NCBI RefSeq assembly: GCF_900232905.1
Contig: NZ_OCTQ01000003.1
Location: forward strand, 1-64,000
Length of the DNA stretch: 64,000 nucleotides
Direction: 5' to 3'
Source of the DNA: Miniphocaeibacter massiliensis
GTDB taxonomy: Bacteria > Bacillota > Clostridia > Tissierellales > Peptoniphilaceae
Shown: piece after piece, positions 1-7,950 of the stretch
How positions within the stretch are numbered: the first letter of the stretch is position 1
How the letters are laid out: every line of letters starts with the position of its first letter
Translations under genes and position numbers: made by a program
Notes under the pieces: model-generated
Told to the model about the DNA's origin: nothing
Seen by the model: only the letters and a program-made list of their open reading frames with translations
Database searches by the model: none

Positions 1-231
1 AATCTTTAACCTCTTTATCATTCGATAATGGGGTCTCATATGGTATTAATCCCGGTTTCCCGAGGCTATCCCTTTGTGTAAGGCAGGTTGCTCACGCGTT
101 ACTCACCCGTTCGCCACTTTCCTCTATCAGTCTTCAATCGAAATATCAGTCTAATAGATTCTCGTTCGACTTGCATGTGTTAAGCACGCCGCCAGCGTTC
201 GTCCTGAGCCAGGATCAAACTCTCAATTAAA
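1..231 (-). rRNA. rrs: 16S ribosomal RNA, 5' end (partial)
   Basis: The reverse complement carries the universal 16S 5' sequence AGAGTTTGATCCTGGCTCAG (204-223), followed by the GACGAACGCTGGCGGCGTGC and AACACATGCAAGTCGA blocks and the GTGGCGAACGGGTGAGTAACGC block. The gene reads leftward out of the window, so only about 230 nt of roughly 1,500 are present. The mature 5' end is set near 231 by analogy with other Bacillota and is not exact. The variable V1 region and the GGGATAGCCTCGGGAAACCG stretch resemble clostridial cocci, which is the main taxonomic hint here. Confidence 0.97.
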
Positions 232-373
232 ATGTTTGATCAGCTCTTATCTGCTGACTTCTTTATTTTCTTTACACCGAAAATTATTGTTTGGTTGTAC
301 TTCTTTTCTCAAAGTTTTTTACACTTTTCTTTTGTCTAGGTTCTTTCGTTGCACTCTCCGTGACAACTCATTT

Positions 374-403
374 AGTATACCATGGCTTCAAATATTATGT
401 CAA
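374..403 (-). promoter_or_regulatory. rrn promoter (sigma-A type)
   Basis: On the minus strand TTGACA (398-403) lies 18 nt before TATACT (374-379), about 140 nt upstream of the 16S 5' end. This is where an rRNA P promoter should be. The leader between promoter and 16S contains AAACTTTGAGAAAAG (303-317), loosely like a boxA antitermination element; that part is weak. Confidence 0.75.
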
Positions 404-563
404 CACTTTTTTGAAATATTTTTCACTTTATTTTATGCTGTTGAAATTCCAACGTTTAACTCATGATGTTTATTTCATTTATTTTATTATGCTATACTAT
501 ATAGGCTACGACCTATTGTTAGTATAGGTTTATAGCAATAAATGTTTAAGGAGGTTCTTTTTT

Positions 564-2093
564 ATGAAGAAGGAAAAAAAAGATGCGCAAGGTTCTAAGT
601 TTTTGAGACGTATCGAAAAAATAGGTAATGCTATGCCTCATCCTTTTATGATTTTCATAATAATGAGTATAGCTATTATGGTAATTTCTTATTTTCTACA
701 AGGTACTTCTGTGGATTTTGTAAATGGTCGTACTGGAGAAAAAGAAGTTGTTGAAGTAGTAACTCTACTAAACAAAGATGGTATTAATTGGATGCTTAAT
801 AATATGGTTGACAACTTTGTATCATTTGCTCCTCTAGGCGTTGTTCTTGTAGCTATGCTTGGAGTAAGTATTTCTGAATGGTCTGGTTTAATAGAAACAG
901 CATTAAAGAAGTTGCTTCTTGGTGCAAATCCAAAAATTTTAACTCCCATAATTATATTTTCTGGAGTAATGGCTAATGTTGCAGGAGATGTCGGCTATAT
1001 AGTTGTTATCCCCCTAGGAGCTTTACTTTTCGCCGAAGCAGGTAGAAACCCTATAGCTGGACTTGCTGCTGCTTTTGCTGGAGTTTCTGCTGGTTTTAGT
1101 GCTAACTTATTATTTGGTGCTACAGATGCTCAATTGTCTGCAATTACTCAAACTGCTGCAGATGCCGTAGGTTTAGATGTTAGTATTACGGCAACATCAA
1201 ATTGGTATTTCATGGCTGCATCAGCTTTTATGATTGTTATTATAGGTACTCTTATCACAGAAAAAATAACAGTTCCAACTTTAGGTAAGTATACTGGAGA
1301 TTTTGTGGTTGAAAAGTCAGAAGTGACCCCTTTACAATCTAAAGGTCTTAGAAATGCTGGTATTGCCTTACTGTTAATTATTATTGTTATTGCTATTTGT
1401 GTTATACCTGAAAATGCATTATTTAAAACATTAGATGATAATGGCGATTTGAGCTTAAAAGCTTTTCTTAGTCAAGGTATTATCGGAATAATATTTTTTG
1501 TATTTTTAATTCCATCTATAGTATATGGAATTACTACTAAGAAAATTAAAACTACTAAAGATATGGCGGAAGGATTTACAGAAGGTATGAAGAGTATGGG
1601 TGGATTTATATTTTTAGCTTTCTTCGCTGCACAATTTGTTAAGTACTTTGAATACACACACATAGCTACGATAATTTCTGTAAAAGGTGCTCATTTCTTA
1701 GAAAGTGTTGGCTTTACTGGAATACCTTTAATTATAGCATTTATAATTTTATCTTCTTTCTTAAATCTATTTTTAGGTTCTGCAAGTGCAAAATGGGCTA
1801 TAATGGCTCCAATATTTATACCTATGTTGTTCGGTGTCGGTTTAAGTCCTTCACTTGCTCAAGCAGCTTACAGAATTGGAGATTCTAGTACAAATATTAT
1901 TACTCCTCTTATGAATTATTTTGCTATGATTGTTGTATTTGCTCAAAAATATGATAAAAAGAGCGGTGTAGGGACTATAATATCTACAATGTTGCCTTAT
2001 TCCTTTATATTGTTAATATCATGGATAATACTTTTAATTATTTTCTATGTATTCAATATACCTTTAGGACCAGGTACATTCATACAAGTATAA
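564..2093 (+). CDS. AbgT family transporter (p-aminobenzoyl-glutamate type)
   Basis: A 509-residue polytopic membrane protein of the AbgT family, whose members move p-aminobenzoyl-glutamate inward or act as proton-driven sulfonamide/pABA exporters. It starts with a short charged cytoplasmic tail and the family-typical MPHPFMIF entry into the first membrane helix. It then has about a dozen hydrophobic segments, with the conserved GVMANVAGDVGYIVVIPLG stretch near residue 137 and a C-terminal GDSSTNIITPLMNYF block near 440. Length matches the family (about 500-510). AAGGAGG (550-556) fixes the start. It is a single-gene unit, convergent with pta across a shared terminator and divergent from the rRNA operon. 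Substrate and direction cannot be read from sequence; a role in folate-breakdown product handling is plausible given fchA nearby. Confidence 0.88.
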   Translation: MKKEKKDAQGSKFLRRIEKIGNAMPHPFMIFIIMSIAIMVISYFLQGTSVDFVNGRTGEKEVVEVVTLLNKDGINWMLNNMVDNFVSFAPLGVVLVAMLGVSISEWSGLIETALKKLLLGANPKILTPIIIFSGVMANVAGDVGYIVVIPLGALLFAEAGRNPIAGLAAAFAGVSAGFSANLLFGATDAQLSAITQTAADAVGLDVSITATSNWYFMAASAFMIVIIGTLITEKITVPTLGKYTGDFVVEKSEVTPLQSKGLRNAGIALLLIIIVIAICVIPENALFKTLDDNGDLSLKAFLSQGIIGIIFFVFLIPSIVYGITTKKIKTTKDMAEGFTEGMKSMGGFIFLAFFAAQFVKYFEYTHIATIISVKGAHFLESVGFTGIPLIIAFIILSSFLNLFLGSASAKWAIMAPIFIPMLFGVGLSPSLAQAAYRIGDSSTNIITPLMNYFAMIVVFAQKYDKKSGVGTIISTMLPYSFILLISWIILLIIFYVFNIPLGPGTFIQV

Positions 2094-2107
2094 TTTTAAC
2101 AAGCAAC

Positions 2108-2140
2108 AAAAAAGCATTGGATTATATCCAATGCTTTTTT
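2108..2140. terminator. Bidirectional intrinsic terminator
   Basis: AAAAAGCATTGGAT-TATA-ATCCAATGCTTTTTT-type stem with A tract on one side and T tract on the other. It sits between the convergent ends of the AbgT gene and pta and can serve both. Confidence 0.9.
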
Positions 2141-2143
2141 ATA

Positions 2144-3121
2144 TTATTTTTCTAATGCTTGTGCTGCTGTTATTAAAGAAAGTTTATATACATCTTCTTC
2201 GCTACATCCTCTTGAAAGATCAGATATAGGCATATTTAGCCCTTGCAATATAGGGCCTATAGCTTCATATCCACCTAATCTTTGGGCTATTTTATATCCT
2301 ATGTTTCCAGCTTGCAAGTCTGGAAATATAAATACATTAGCTTTTCCAGCAACATCTGAACCTGGAGCTTTTTTCTCTCCTACTTCTGGTGCTATGGCTG
2401 CATCAAATTGCATTTCTCCGTCTATTGCCAACTCTGGAGCCAATTCTTTTGCTATTTTAGTAGCTTCTGCAACTCTTTCTGCTAGTTCGTGTTTTGCTGA
2501 ACCTTTAGTTGAGAAACTTAACATAGCTACTTTAGGATCTATATCAAATATTTTAGCAGTCTTTGCAGATTCTACAGCAACTTCTGCTAACTCTTGTGGC
2601 TCTAGTGTAATGTTAATAGCAACATCTGAAAATAAATATTTGCCGCCTTTTTCTCCAAGCATTAACATGGCTCCACTAGTTCTTGAAACTCCTGGTTTTG
2701 TTTTTATAATTTGTAAAGCAGGTCTTACAGTATCTCCTGTTGAGTGAACAGCTCCACTTACAAGACCATCCGCTTTTCCTGTAAATACTAACATTGTACC
2801 AAAATAGTTAACATTTTTAAGTTGTTCTAAAGCATCTTCTTTAGTAGCTTTTCCCTTTCTTCTTTCTACAAAGGCATCTACTAAAGATTCGTATTCTTCG
2901 TATTTATCAATTTCTAATATGTTTAATCCGGATATATCTAATGAATTTTCTGAAGCAGTTTTCTTTATCTCTTCAAAATCTCCTAATATTATAGGTTCTA
3001 TTAATCCATCATTTTTTAATTTTATAGCCGCTCCCAAAATTCTTTTATCTTCTCCTTCTGGAAATACTATTTTCATATTTTTACCTTTTACTTTATCTTT
3101 TATACTGTCAACTATATTCAT
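2144..3121 (-). CDS. pta: Phosphate acetyltransferase
   Basis: Phosphotransacetylase of 325 residues, the usual length of the short PTA form. It interconverts acetyl-CoA and phosphate with acetyl phosphate and CoA, the step before acetate kinase in substrate-level ATP formation. The N-terminal VFPEGEDKRILGAA and the C-terminal family signatures are clear: SGAVHSTGDTVRPALQIIKT in the middle, DGEMQFDAAI near residue 235 and FPDLQAGNIGYKIAQRLGG near 270. No acetate kinase gene is in the window, so the pathway partner lies elsewhere. It follows the DUF4446 gene by 49 nt without a visible terminator, so it may be the last gene of the parAB transcript or have its own promoter there. Confidence 0.96.
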   Translation of the reverse strand: MNIVDSIKDKVKGKNMKIVFPEGEDKRILGAAIKLKNDGLIEPIILGDFEEIKKTASENSLDISGLNILEIDKYEEYESLVDAFVERRKGKATKEDALEQLKNVNYFGTMLVFTGKADGLVSGAVHSTGDTVRPALQIIKTKPGVSRTSGAMLMLGEKGGKYLFSDVAINITLEPQELAEVAVESAKTAKIFDIDPKVAMLSFSTKGSAKHELAERVAEATKIAKELAPELAIDGEMQFDAAIAPEVGEKKAPGSDVAGKANVFIFPDLQAGNIGYKIAQRLGGYEAIGPILQGLNMPISDLSRGCSEEDVYKLSLITAAQALEK

Positions 3122-3170
3122 TTAAGTCACTCCCATTAATATATTCACGGTAATACTATCATGAAATTTT

Positions 3171-3674
3171 TTACTTGTCCGTGCTCAACGCCCTATTTAA
3201 TGCAATTTTTTCGTCGTCAGAAATATCCATTTTGGCTATTCCTTTTTCTATTCTCTTTGAAAAAGATAATGAATTTTCTCTGCCATAAATACTAGTAATC
3301 ATTATTCCGTTGTCAAAACTATCTAATAACACCAACGTGTAAGATAGCTTGTTACTCAAGTCTGGAAATGCATCATATTTGTGAAAGCCTACTTTCTGTA
3401 GAGAATAAGCTAAGTTTTTATTAAGTCGAGTTTGTTCGCCAGATATTTTACCAAGGTCTCCTCTAATAGCTTCTATTTCTTCTGTATGTGCTAGTAGTAC
3501 TTCTTCAATATTTAATTCCCCTCTACCATTTAGAATATTATCATATCTCTTTTTAAGTCTATTAACTTTTCTATTTACTTGCAAAATTTTAGAGAATGCA
3601 ACTATCATTAGTATCGTTAATATGATAAATAAGAGAAAGCTAAATGTTTGAACTACTGATTTCAACGCCTCCAT
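3171..3674 (-). CDS. DUF4446 family membrane protein
   Basis: A 167-residue protein with one N-terminal membrane helix (about residues 10-30), a basic stretch and a coiled-coil-prone region (VNRLKKRYDNIL and EEIEAIRGDLGKI), then a compact C-terminal domain containing HKYDAFPDLSNKLSYTLVLLD and a later YGRENS motif. This layout is that of DUF4446, a clostridial family of unknown function often found beside parB. The start codon overlaps the stop of the cysteine desulfurase gene by one base (TAATG), which indicates translational coupling. Function is unknown. Confidence 0.85.
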   Translation of the reverse strand: MEALKSVVQTFSFLLFIILTILMIVAFSKILQVNRKVNRLKKRYDNILNGRGELNIEEVLLAHTEEIEAIRGDLGKISGEQTRLNKNLAYSLQKVGFHKYDAFPDLSNKLSYTLVLLDSFDNGIMITSIYGRENSLSFSKRIEKGIAKMDISDDEKIALNRALSTDK

Positions 3675-4819
3675 TAACGATTCTCCTTTACTATCTTCTT
3701 CAAAACTGCTATTGTTTTTTCAATTTCTTTTTCATTGTTAAAATATGAAAAACTAAATCTAGCCGCACCTTTTTCTTGTGTGCCTATTGTTTTATGTGCA
3801 AGTGGTGCACAATGAAAACCAGCTCTAACATATATATCATAACCCTCGTTAAGAATATAGGCTAACTCTGAAGAGTCTAATCCTTCAATATTCACTGATA
3901 CAACAGGACCTTGTCTTTCATCTTTTGAACCATAAACTTTTATTTCTTTTATTTGTTCTAACTCATCTATAAAATAGTTTTTTAATATATTTTCATGGTC
4001 TCTTATATTTTTTAAACCTACTTCATTTATATACTCAACGCCTGCTCCAAGCCCAACTACTCCAACACCGTTAATAGTTCCAGACTCTAATCTATCAGGA
4101 TAAATAGAAGGTTGATTCAATTCCATAGAAAAGCTCCCTGTTCCACCTTCCATGATAGTCTCTATATATTCTTTAGTATTTACATAAAGTCCTCCGGTTC
4201 CCATTGGTCCAAATAATGATTTATGTCCAGGAAAACAAAGTATATCTATATTGTCCTTTTTTACATCTATATCTAAATAACCTATAGCTTGAGCAGCATC
4301 TACTATATATTTAATATTTTTATCTTTTAAAATTTTGCCAATTTCTCTAGTATTTACTATTGTTCCCGTTAGATTACTCATAGCTGTGGTTACACAAAGA
4401 TCTGTATTTTCTTTTATAGCATTTTTTATTTCTTTTGGATTTACAATCCCATCTATATTAGCATTAACTATTGTAAGCTCAATTAACTTTTGGCTTTCCA
4501 AATGTTTCAACGGTCTAAGTACAGAATTATGCTCCATACTTGTAGTAATCACGTGAGTTCCCTTTTTTACTAAACCTTTAATTGCAATATTTAAACTCTC
4601 TGTACAATTTTTTGTAAAAGCCAAGTTTAAAGGATTATCTCCTCCTATAAAGTCTGTTAATAAATTTCTAGTATTAAATATCTCCCTATCCATTTTAAGA
4701 GACAATTTATGCCCAGACCTTCCAGGATTTGCTCCAAATTCCTTCATAGCCTCCATAGTCTTTTCATAAACCATCTCCGGCTTTGGGAATGTTGTTGCGG
4801 CATTATCAAAATATATCAA
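3674..4819 (-). CDS. Cysteine desulfurase family aminotransferase (class V, PLP)
   Basis: A 381-residue fold-type I PLP enzyme. The N-terminus YFDNAATTFPKP, the PLP-lysine motif FPGHKSLFGPMGTGG near residue 200 and the loop with the candidate persulfide cysteine RAGFHCAPLAHKTIG near 335 identify the NifS/CsdB-like group. Such enzymes take sulfur from cysteine for Fe-S clusters, thio-tRNA or, in some members, selenium transfer. No IscU/SufU partner is adjacent. It sits between fchA and the DUF4446 gene in a tightly packed operon. Whether it is the housekeeping desulfurase or a specialised one cannot be decided here. Confidence 0.9.
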   Translation of the reverse strand: MIYFDNAATTFPKPEMVYEKTMEAMKEFGANPGRSGHKLSLKMDREIFNTRNLLTDFIGGDNPLNLAFTKNCTESLNIAIKGLVKKGTHVITTSMEHNSVLRPLKHLESQKLIELTIVNANIDGIVNPKEIKNAIKENTDLCVTTAMSNLTGTIVNTREIGKILKDKNIKYIVDAAQAIGYLDIDVKKDNIDILCFPGHKSLFGPMGTGGLYVNTKEYIETIMEGGTGSFSMELNQPSIYPDRLESGTINGVGVVGLGAGVEYINEVGLKNIRDHENILKNYFIDELEQIKEIKVYGSKDERQGPVVSVNIEGLDSSELAYILNEGYDIYVRAGFHCAPLAHKTIGTQEKGAARFSFSYFNNEKEIEKTIAVLKKIVKENR

Positions 4820-4829
4820 AACAGTTCCT

Positions 4830-5474
4830 CTATTTCATTTCTTTTAATCTGTTGTAACAACTATCCATCATTTCTTTTTGAAGTTCTTTTATTTCGTTAG
4901 TATATTTTTCCAGCTTAACTTTTACCTCTTCTTTATAAGCTCCTTCTTCTATACTACTTAAATTAATAATAACGTTTAATAAAACAGCTTCTCCACTCGC
5001 TGCAAGCAATAAAGTTCCAGCGCCTTGGTCAGTTATAGCATAAATATTTCCATATTTAGCAAAAGATCTTTGATTTTTCATACAATCTATTATAAGTTCG
5101 CAAGTTTTTAGAGGAACGTCCATAGCAACTTTATATCCTTCTTGAATTTTTTGCTTTCTAAAAGTTTTTTCTTCCTCTGTTTCTTTTGGCAATTTATAAG
5201 CTTCTAAAACTCCATCAAAAGATTTTGCATCTGCATCAACCATTTTTTTAAGTTCTTCTATAAGGCTATCCATTGTTTCATAGTCTTTTTTAACTTCATT
5301 TTTAATAGACTCATCTAAAGATTCAAAAGATTTTTTTCCATAAGTCAAGTTAGCAACCATCATAGTTAAAGCTGCACCCAAAGCCCCTGTATAACCTACT
5401 ACAGAACCTCCACCTGGCATTTCTTTACTTTTTGTTTTTTCTAAATACTCAACTAATCCCATTTCAATATACAT
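4830..5474 (-). CDS. fchA: Cyclodeaminase/cyclohydrolase family protein (FchA-like)
   Basis: A 214-residue helical protein of the formiminotransferase-cyclodeaminase C-terminal family. The N-terminal PGGGSVVGYTGALGAALTMMV folate-binding block (from about residue 20) and the later AKYGNIYAITDQGAGTLLLAA block are characteristic. Stand-alone members act as formimino-THF cyclodeaminase or methenyl-THF cyclohydrolase, feeding one-carbon units from histidine or purine fermentation. The ribosome binding site GGAGGA lies inside the last codons of parB. No formiminotransferase is in the window, so the exact reaction is open. Confidence 0.88.
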   Translation of the reverse strand: MYIEMGLVEYLEKTKSKEMPGGGSVVGYTGALGAALTMMVANLTYGKKSFESLDESIKNEVKKDYETMDSLIEELKKMVDADAKSFDGVLEAYKLPKETEEEKTFRKQKIQEGYKVAMDVPLKTCELIIDCMKNQRSFAKYGNIYAITDQGAGTLLLAASGEAVLLNVIINLSSIEEGAYKEEVKVKLEKYTNEIKELQKEMMDSCYNRLKEMK

Positions 5475-5479
5475 TTTCT

Positions 5480-6301
5480 CTATCCTCCTATAATTTCTAA
5501 AATTCTTTCTAAATCATCGTTGCTCATATAAGTAATTTCTATTTTGCCGCCTCTTTTTTTAGGCTTTAAATCAACTTTTGTTCCTAGTCTTTCAACAAGT
5601 CTTTCTTCAAGTTCCTGCTGATATATGTCTTTTGACTTTCTTCTAAATGCAACTTTCTCTAAATCTCTAACATTAGATTGCTTTAAAAGTAATTTTTCAA
5701 GCATTTTAAATCTACTATTTTTATCTTCAATAGCAAGTAATGACCTCGCCTGAGTAGAAGTTATGTCTCCTTCTTTCAAATGTTCCAATATTTCTGGATC
5801 CAATTTTAACAGCCTTATTGTATTCGCTATGTAAGAACGACTTTTTCCTATTTTTTCACTTAACTCCTGTTGAGTATATCCGTACTCGTCCATCAATTCT
5901 TGGTATGCTGAAGCTTCCTCATAAGGATTCAAGTCTTCCCTTTGGATATTTTCAATAATAGAAATTTCTTTAATCTCTACATCGCCTATATCCATAATTC
6001 TAACTGGAACTTTTTCCAATTTCGCCAATTTAGCAGCTCTGTATCTTCTCTCTCCAGCTACTATTTCATATTTTTCGTTTTTCTTCCTAACAACAATAGG
6101 TTGTATAATACCATATTCCAATATTGAAGTTTTTAACTCTTCTAAAGATTCTTCTTCAAACTCTTTTCTTGGCTGATCTTCCCTTGGAAAAATTTCTTTA
6201 AGTTCAAGTTCCTCTATATTCTTTTTTTCTAAATCTTCATCTATAACATTTTGAGGAATTAATGCTTCTAATCCCTTGCCTAGTCCCTTTTTTTTAGCCA
6301 T
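5480..6301 (-). CDS. parB: Chromosome-partitioning protein ParB (Spo0J-like)
   Basis: A 273-residue ParB/Spo0J. It opens with KKKGLGKGLEALIP, then the N-terminal CTPase/ParB-Srx domain with the GERRYRAAKLA motif near residue 80. A central helix-turn-helix parS-reading region follows (YTQQELSEKIGKSRSYIANTI, about 140-160), then a C-terminal dimerisation region. It loads on parS sites, forms the partition complex and recruits SMC. It lies 8 nt behind parA. No good parS copy was seen in the window. Confidence 0.95.
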   Translation of the reverse strand: MAKKKGLGKGLEALIPQNVIDEDLEKKNIEELELKEIFPREDQPRKEFEEESLEELKTSILEYGIIQPIVVRKKNEKYEIVAGERRYRAAKLAKLEKVPVRIMDIGDVEIKEISIIENIQREDLNPYEEASAYQELMDEYGYTQQELSEKIGKSRSYIANTIRLLKLDPEILEHLKEGDITSTQARSLLAIEDKNSRFKMLEKLLLKQSNVRDLEKVAFRRKSKDIYQQELEERLVERLGTKVDLKPKKRGGKIEITYMSNDDLERILEIIGG

Positions 6302-6309
6302 TTCATCAC

Positions 6310-7068
6310 CTATTTATTATTCTTAATTATTTCTTTTGCAAGTTTTTCATATGCCACAGCTCCCTTAGACTTGCTATCATAATCAAAAATACTCTCTCCG
6401 TAACTAGGAGCTTCTGCTAAGCGAACATTCCTTGGAATAATACTTTTAAAAACTTTGTTTTTAAAATATTTCTTTACTTCTTCCACAACCTCCAAAGAAA
6501 GATTGTTTCTTCCATCAAACATACTAATTAATACGCCTTCAACTTCTAAATCCTTGTTTAAAGACTTTTTAACTAGATTTATAGTTTCAACTAACTGACT
6601 TACACCTTCTAAAGCATAATATTCACTTTGTATAGGAATTAATACCGAGTCTGCAGCAGTTAGTGCATTTATACTTAAAAACCCTAAAGAAGGAGGACAA
6701 TCCATTATTATATAATCAAAATCCTCAAAACCCTCTAAAGCATTTTTTAAAACCGATTCTCTACTTGGTGTATTAATAAGTTCTACCTCCACACCAGATA
6801 AAGAAGTATTCGAAGGTATTATACTAACATTCTCAGCTTCTGTTTTATATATGATATCTTCTAATTTTACATCATTAATAAATAAATCATATACTGTATT
6901 CTCTAAGTTCATTTTATCCACTCCGAAACCAGAAGAACTATTACCTTGTGGATCTAAGTCCATAACCAACACTTTTTTTCCTTTTAGCCCTAAAGCTGCA
7001 GCTAAATTTACAACTGTTGTAGTTTTCCCTACTCCACCTTTTTGGTTGAACACACAAATCGCTTTCAT
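6310..7068 (-). CDS. parA: ParA/Soj family partition ATPase
   Basis: A 252-residue ParA (Soj). The deviant Walker A KGGVGKTTTVVNLAAALG (residues 10-27) carries the signature lysine, and DLDPQGNSSSGFG and YIIMDCPPSLG mark the Walker A' and B regions. It is an ATP-dependent dimer that binds DNA non-specifically and moves ParB-parS complexes. First gene of the minus-strand run; AAAGGGGGT (7070-7078) is the ribosome binding site. The usual origin neighbours of soj/spo0J (rnpA, mnmG, rsmG, dnaA) are not next to it in this window. Confidence 0.96.
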   Translation of the reverse strand: MKAICVFNQKGGVGKTTTVVNLAAALGLKGKKVLVMDLDPQGNSSSGFGVDKMNLENTVYDLFINDVKLEDIIYKTEAENVSIIPSNTSLSGVEVELINTPSRESVLKNALEGFEDFDYIIMDCPPSLGFLSINALTAADSVLIPIQSEYYALEGVSQLVETINLVKKSLNKDLEVEGVLISMFDGRNNLSLEVVEEVKKYFKNKVFKSIIPRNVRLAEAPSYGESIFDYDSKSKGAVAYEKLAKEIIKNNK

Positions 7069-7088
7069 AATACCCCCTTTCTCAAATT

Positions 7089-7097
7089 ATTATAGCA
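7089..7097 (-). promoter_or_regulatory. Extended -10 promoter of the parA operon
   Basis: The minus strand reads TGCTATAAT, an extended -10 element, about 20 nt upstream of the parA start. No good -35 hexamer is present at the usual distance, which is acceptable for extended -10 promoters. The leader would be very short. Confidence 0.5.
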
Positions 7098-7125
7098 TAT
7101 ATTAACATTTCAAAATTATCTTTAA

Positions 7126-7815
7126 TTAATTGATTCCTGAATTTATATCTGACTCGATATAATCTTTTACCGTTACTAAATCTCCAAAAACAAAGTATCT
7201 ATCTCCCGTGTTTTTTCCATCTTTGTAATAACAATTCATAACAGTTACTATTGGGTTTCCTCTTTCTTCTGAAACAGTATCCTCTATTAAATTTACACTA
7301 GTTGGACTTACTCTTTGAGTATCATACACCTTATACTCATAAGTTTTAATCTTATCCGTTATTCTTATAATATCTCCTTTATTTACAGAAATTAAATTTC
7401 CAAGTAGAGTGTTGTTTTTTGCATAATGACCTGCAATAGAATAGTTTCCTCTACCCATAACCTGATCTTTTTTCATAGTTCCTACCCCTGCTAATAATTC
7501 ATTATTGCTAAGTCCCTTAAACATCGTTAAATTAGCCTTTATGTTTGGTATAACCATTTGTCCAATAATTAAATCTTTGTTTATTTCTCCTGGATTTAAA
7601 ATAACCTTGCTAGGAGATATTTCATCAAGATTATCAAAATTAAAATCTCCATCTCCATCTTTGTTCTTATTTAAATCTTCAGCAGATAATGTATTAAAGT
7701 CAGTCAAACTAGACTCGACTTTATTTTTAATATACAAATTCATAATTGGTGTAATAGCTAGCGCAAGAACACCTATAATTATTATTAACAATCCAAATAC
7801 TTTTCTTTTCGACAT
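7126..7815 (-). CDS. Sortase, class A-like
   Basis: A 229-residue membrane-anchored transpeptidase. It has an N-terminal membrane helix (about residues 7-27), an acidic linker and a sortase beta-barrel. The catalytic residues can be placed: His in NYSIAGHYAKNNTLLGN, Cys in PIVTVMNCYYKD and Arg in NTGDRYFVFGDL. The spacing and the GVGTMKKDQVMGRGNYS block match class A. Sortases attach surface proteins bearing LPXTG-like signals to peptidoglycan. No sorting-signal protein is in the window, so it may be a housekeeping sortase. It is downstream of the histidine kinase gene but separated from it by a terminator. Confidence 0.88.
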   Translation of the reverse strand: MSKRKVFGLLIIIIGVLALAITPIMNLYIKNKVESSLTDFNTLSAEDLNKNKDGDGDFNFDNLDEISPSKVILNPGEINKDLIIGQMVIPNIKANLTMFKGLSNNELLAGVGTMKKDQVMGRGNYSIAGHYAKNNTLLGNLISVNKGDIIRITDKIKTYEYKVYDTQRVSPTSVNLIEDTVSEERGNPIVTVMNCYYKDGKNTGDRYFVFGDLVTVKDYIESDINSGIN

Positions 7816-7904
7816 TTTATAATTCTCCTAAATTTATTCTTTACTATTAATAATATCAAATTTTACTGCTTTTTTATATTATAAACTATATATCTAAATT
7901 GAAT

Positions 7905-7940
7905 AAACAAAAAAGAACCTCGTATAGCAGGTTCTTTTCT
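7905..7940 (-). terminator. Intrinsic terminator after the histidine kinase gene
   Basis: Ten-base stem AAAAGAACCT/AGGTTCTTTT with an 8-base loop, followed on the minus strand by a T-rich tract. It closes the two-component operon. Confidence 0.85.
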
Positions 7941-7950
7941 ATTTATATAG

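Noticed and set aside
236-527. Two overlapping small open frames between the 16S gene and the AbgT gene
   Set aside because: They cover the rRNA leader and promoter, lack ribosome binding sites and have no protein-like composition.
4548-4563. parS-like core TCACGTGA inside the cysteine desulfurase gene
   Set aside because: Only the central eight bases fit; the flanks (GTAA and GTTC in place of TGTT and AACA) do not, so it is probably coding sequence by chance.
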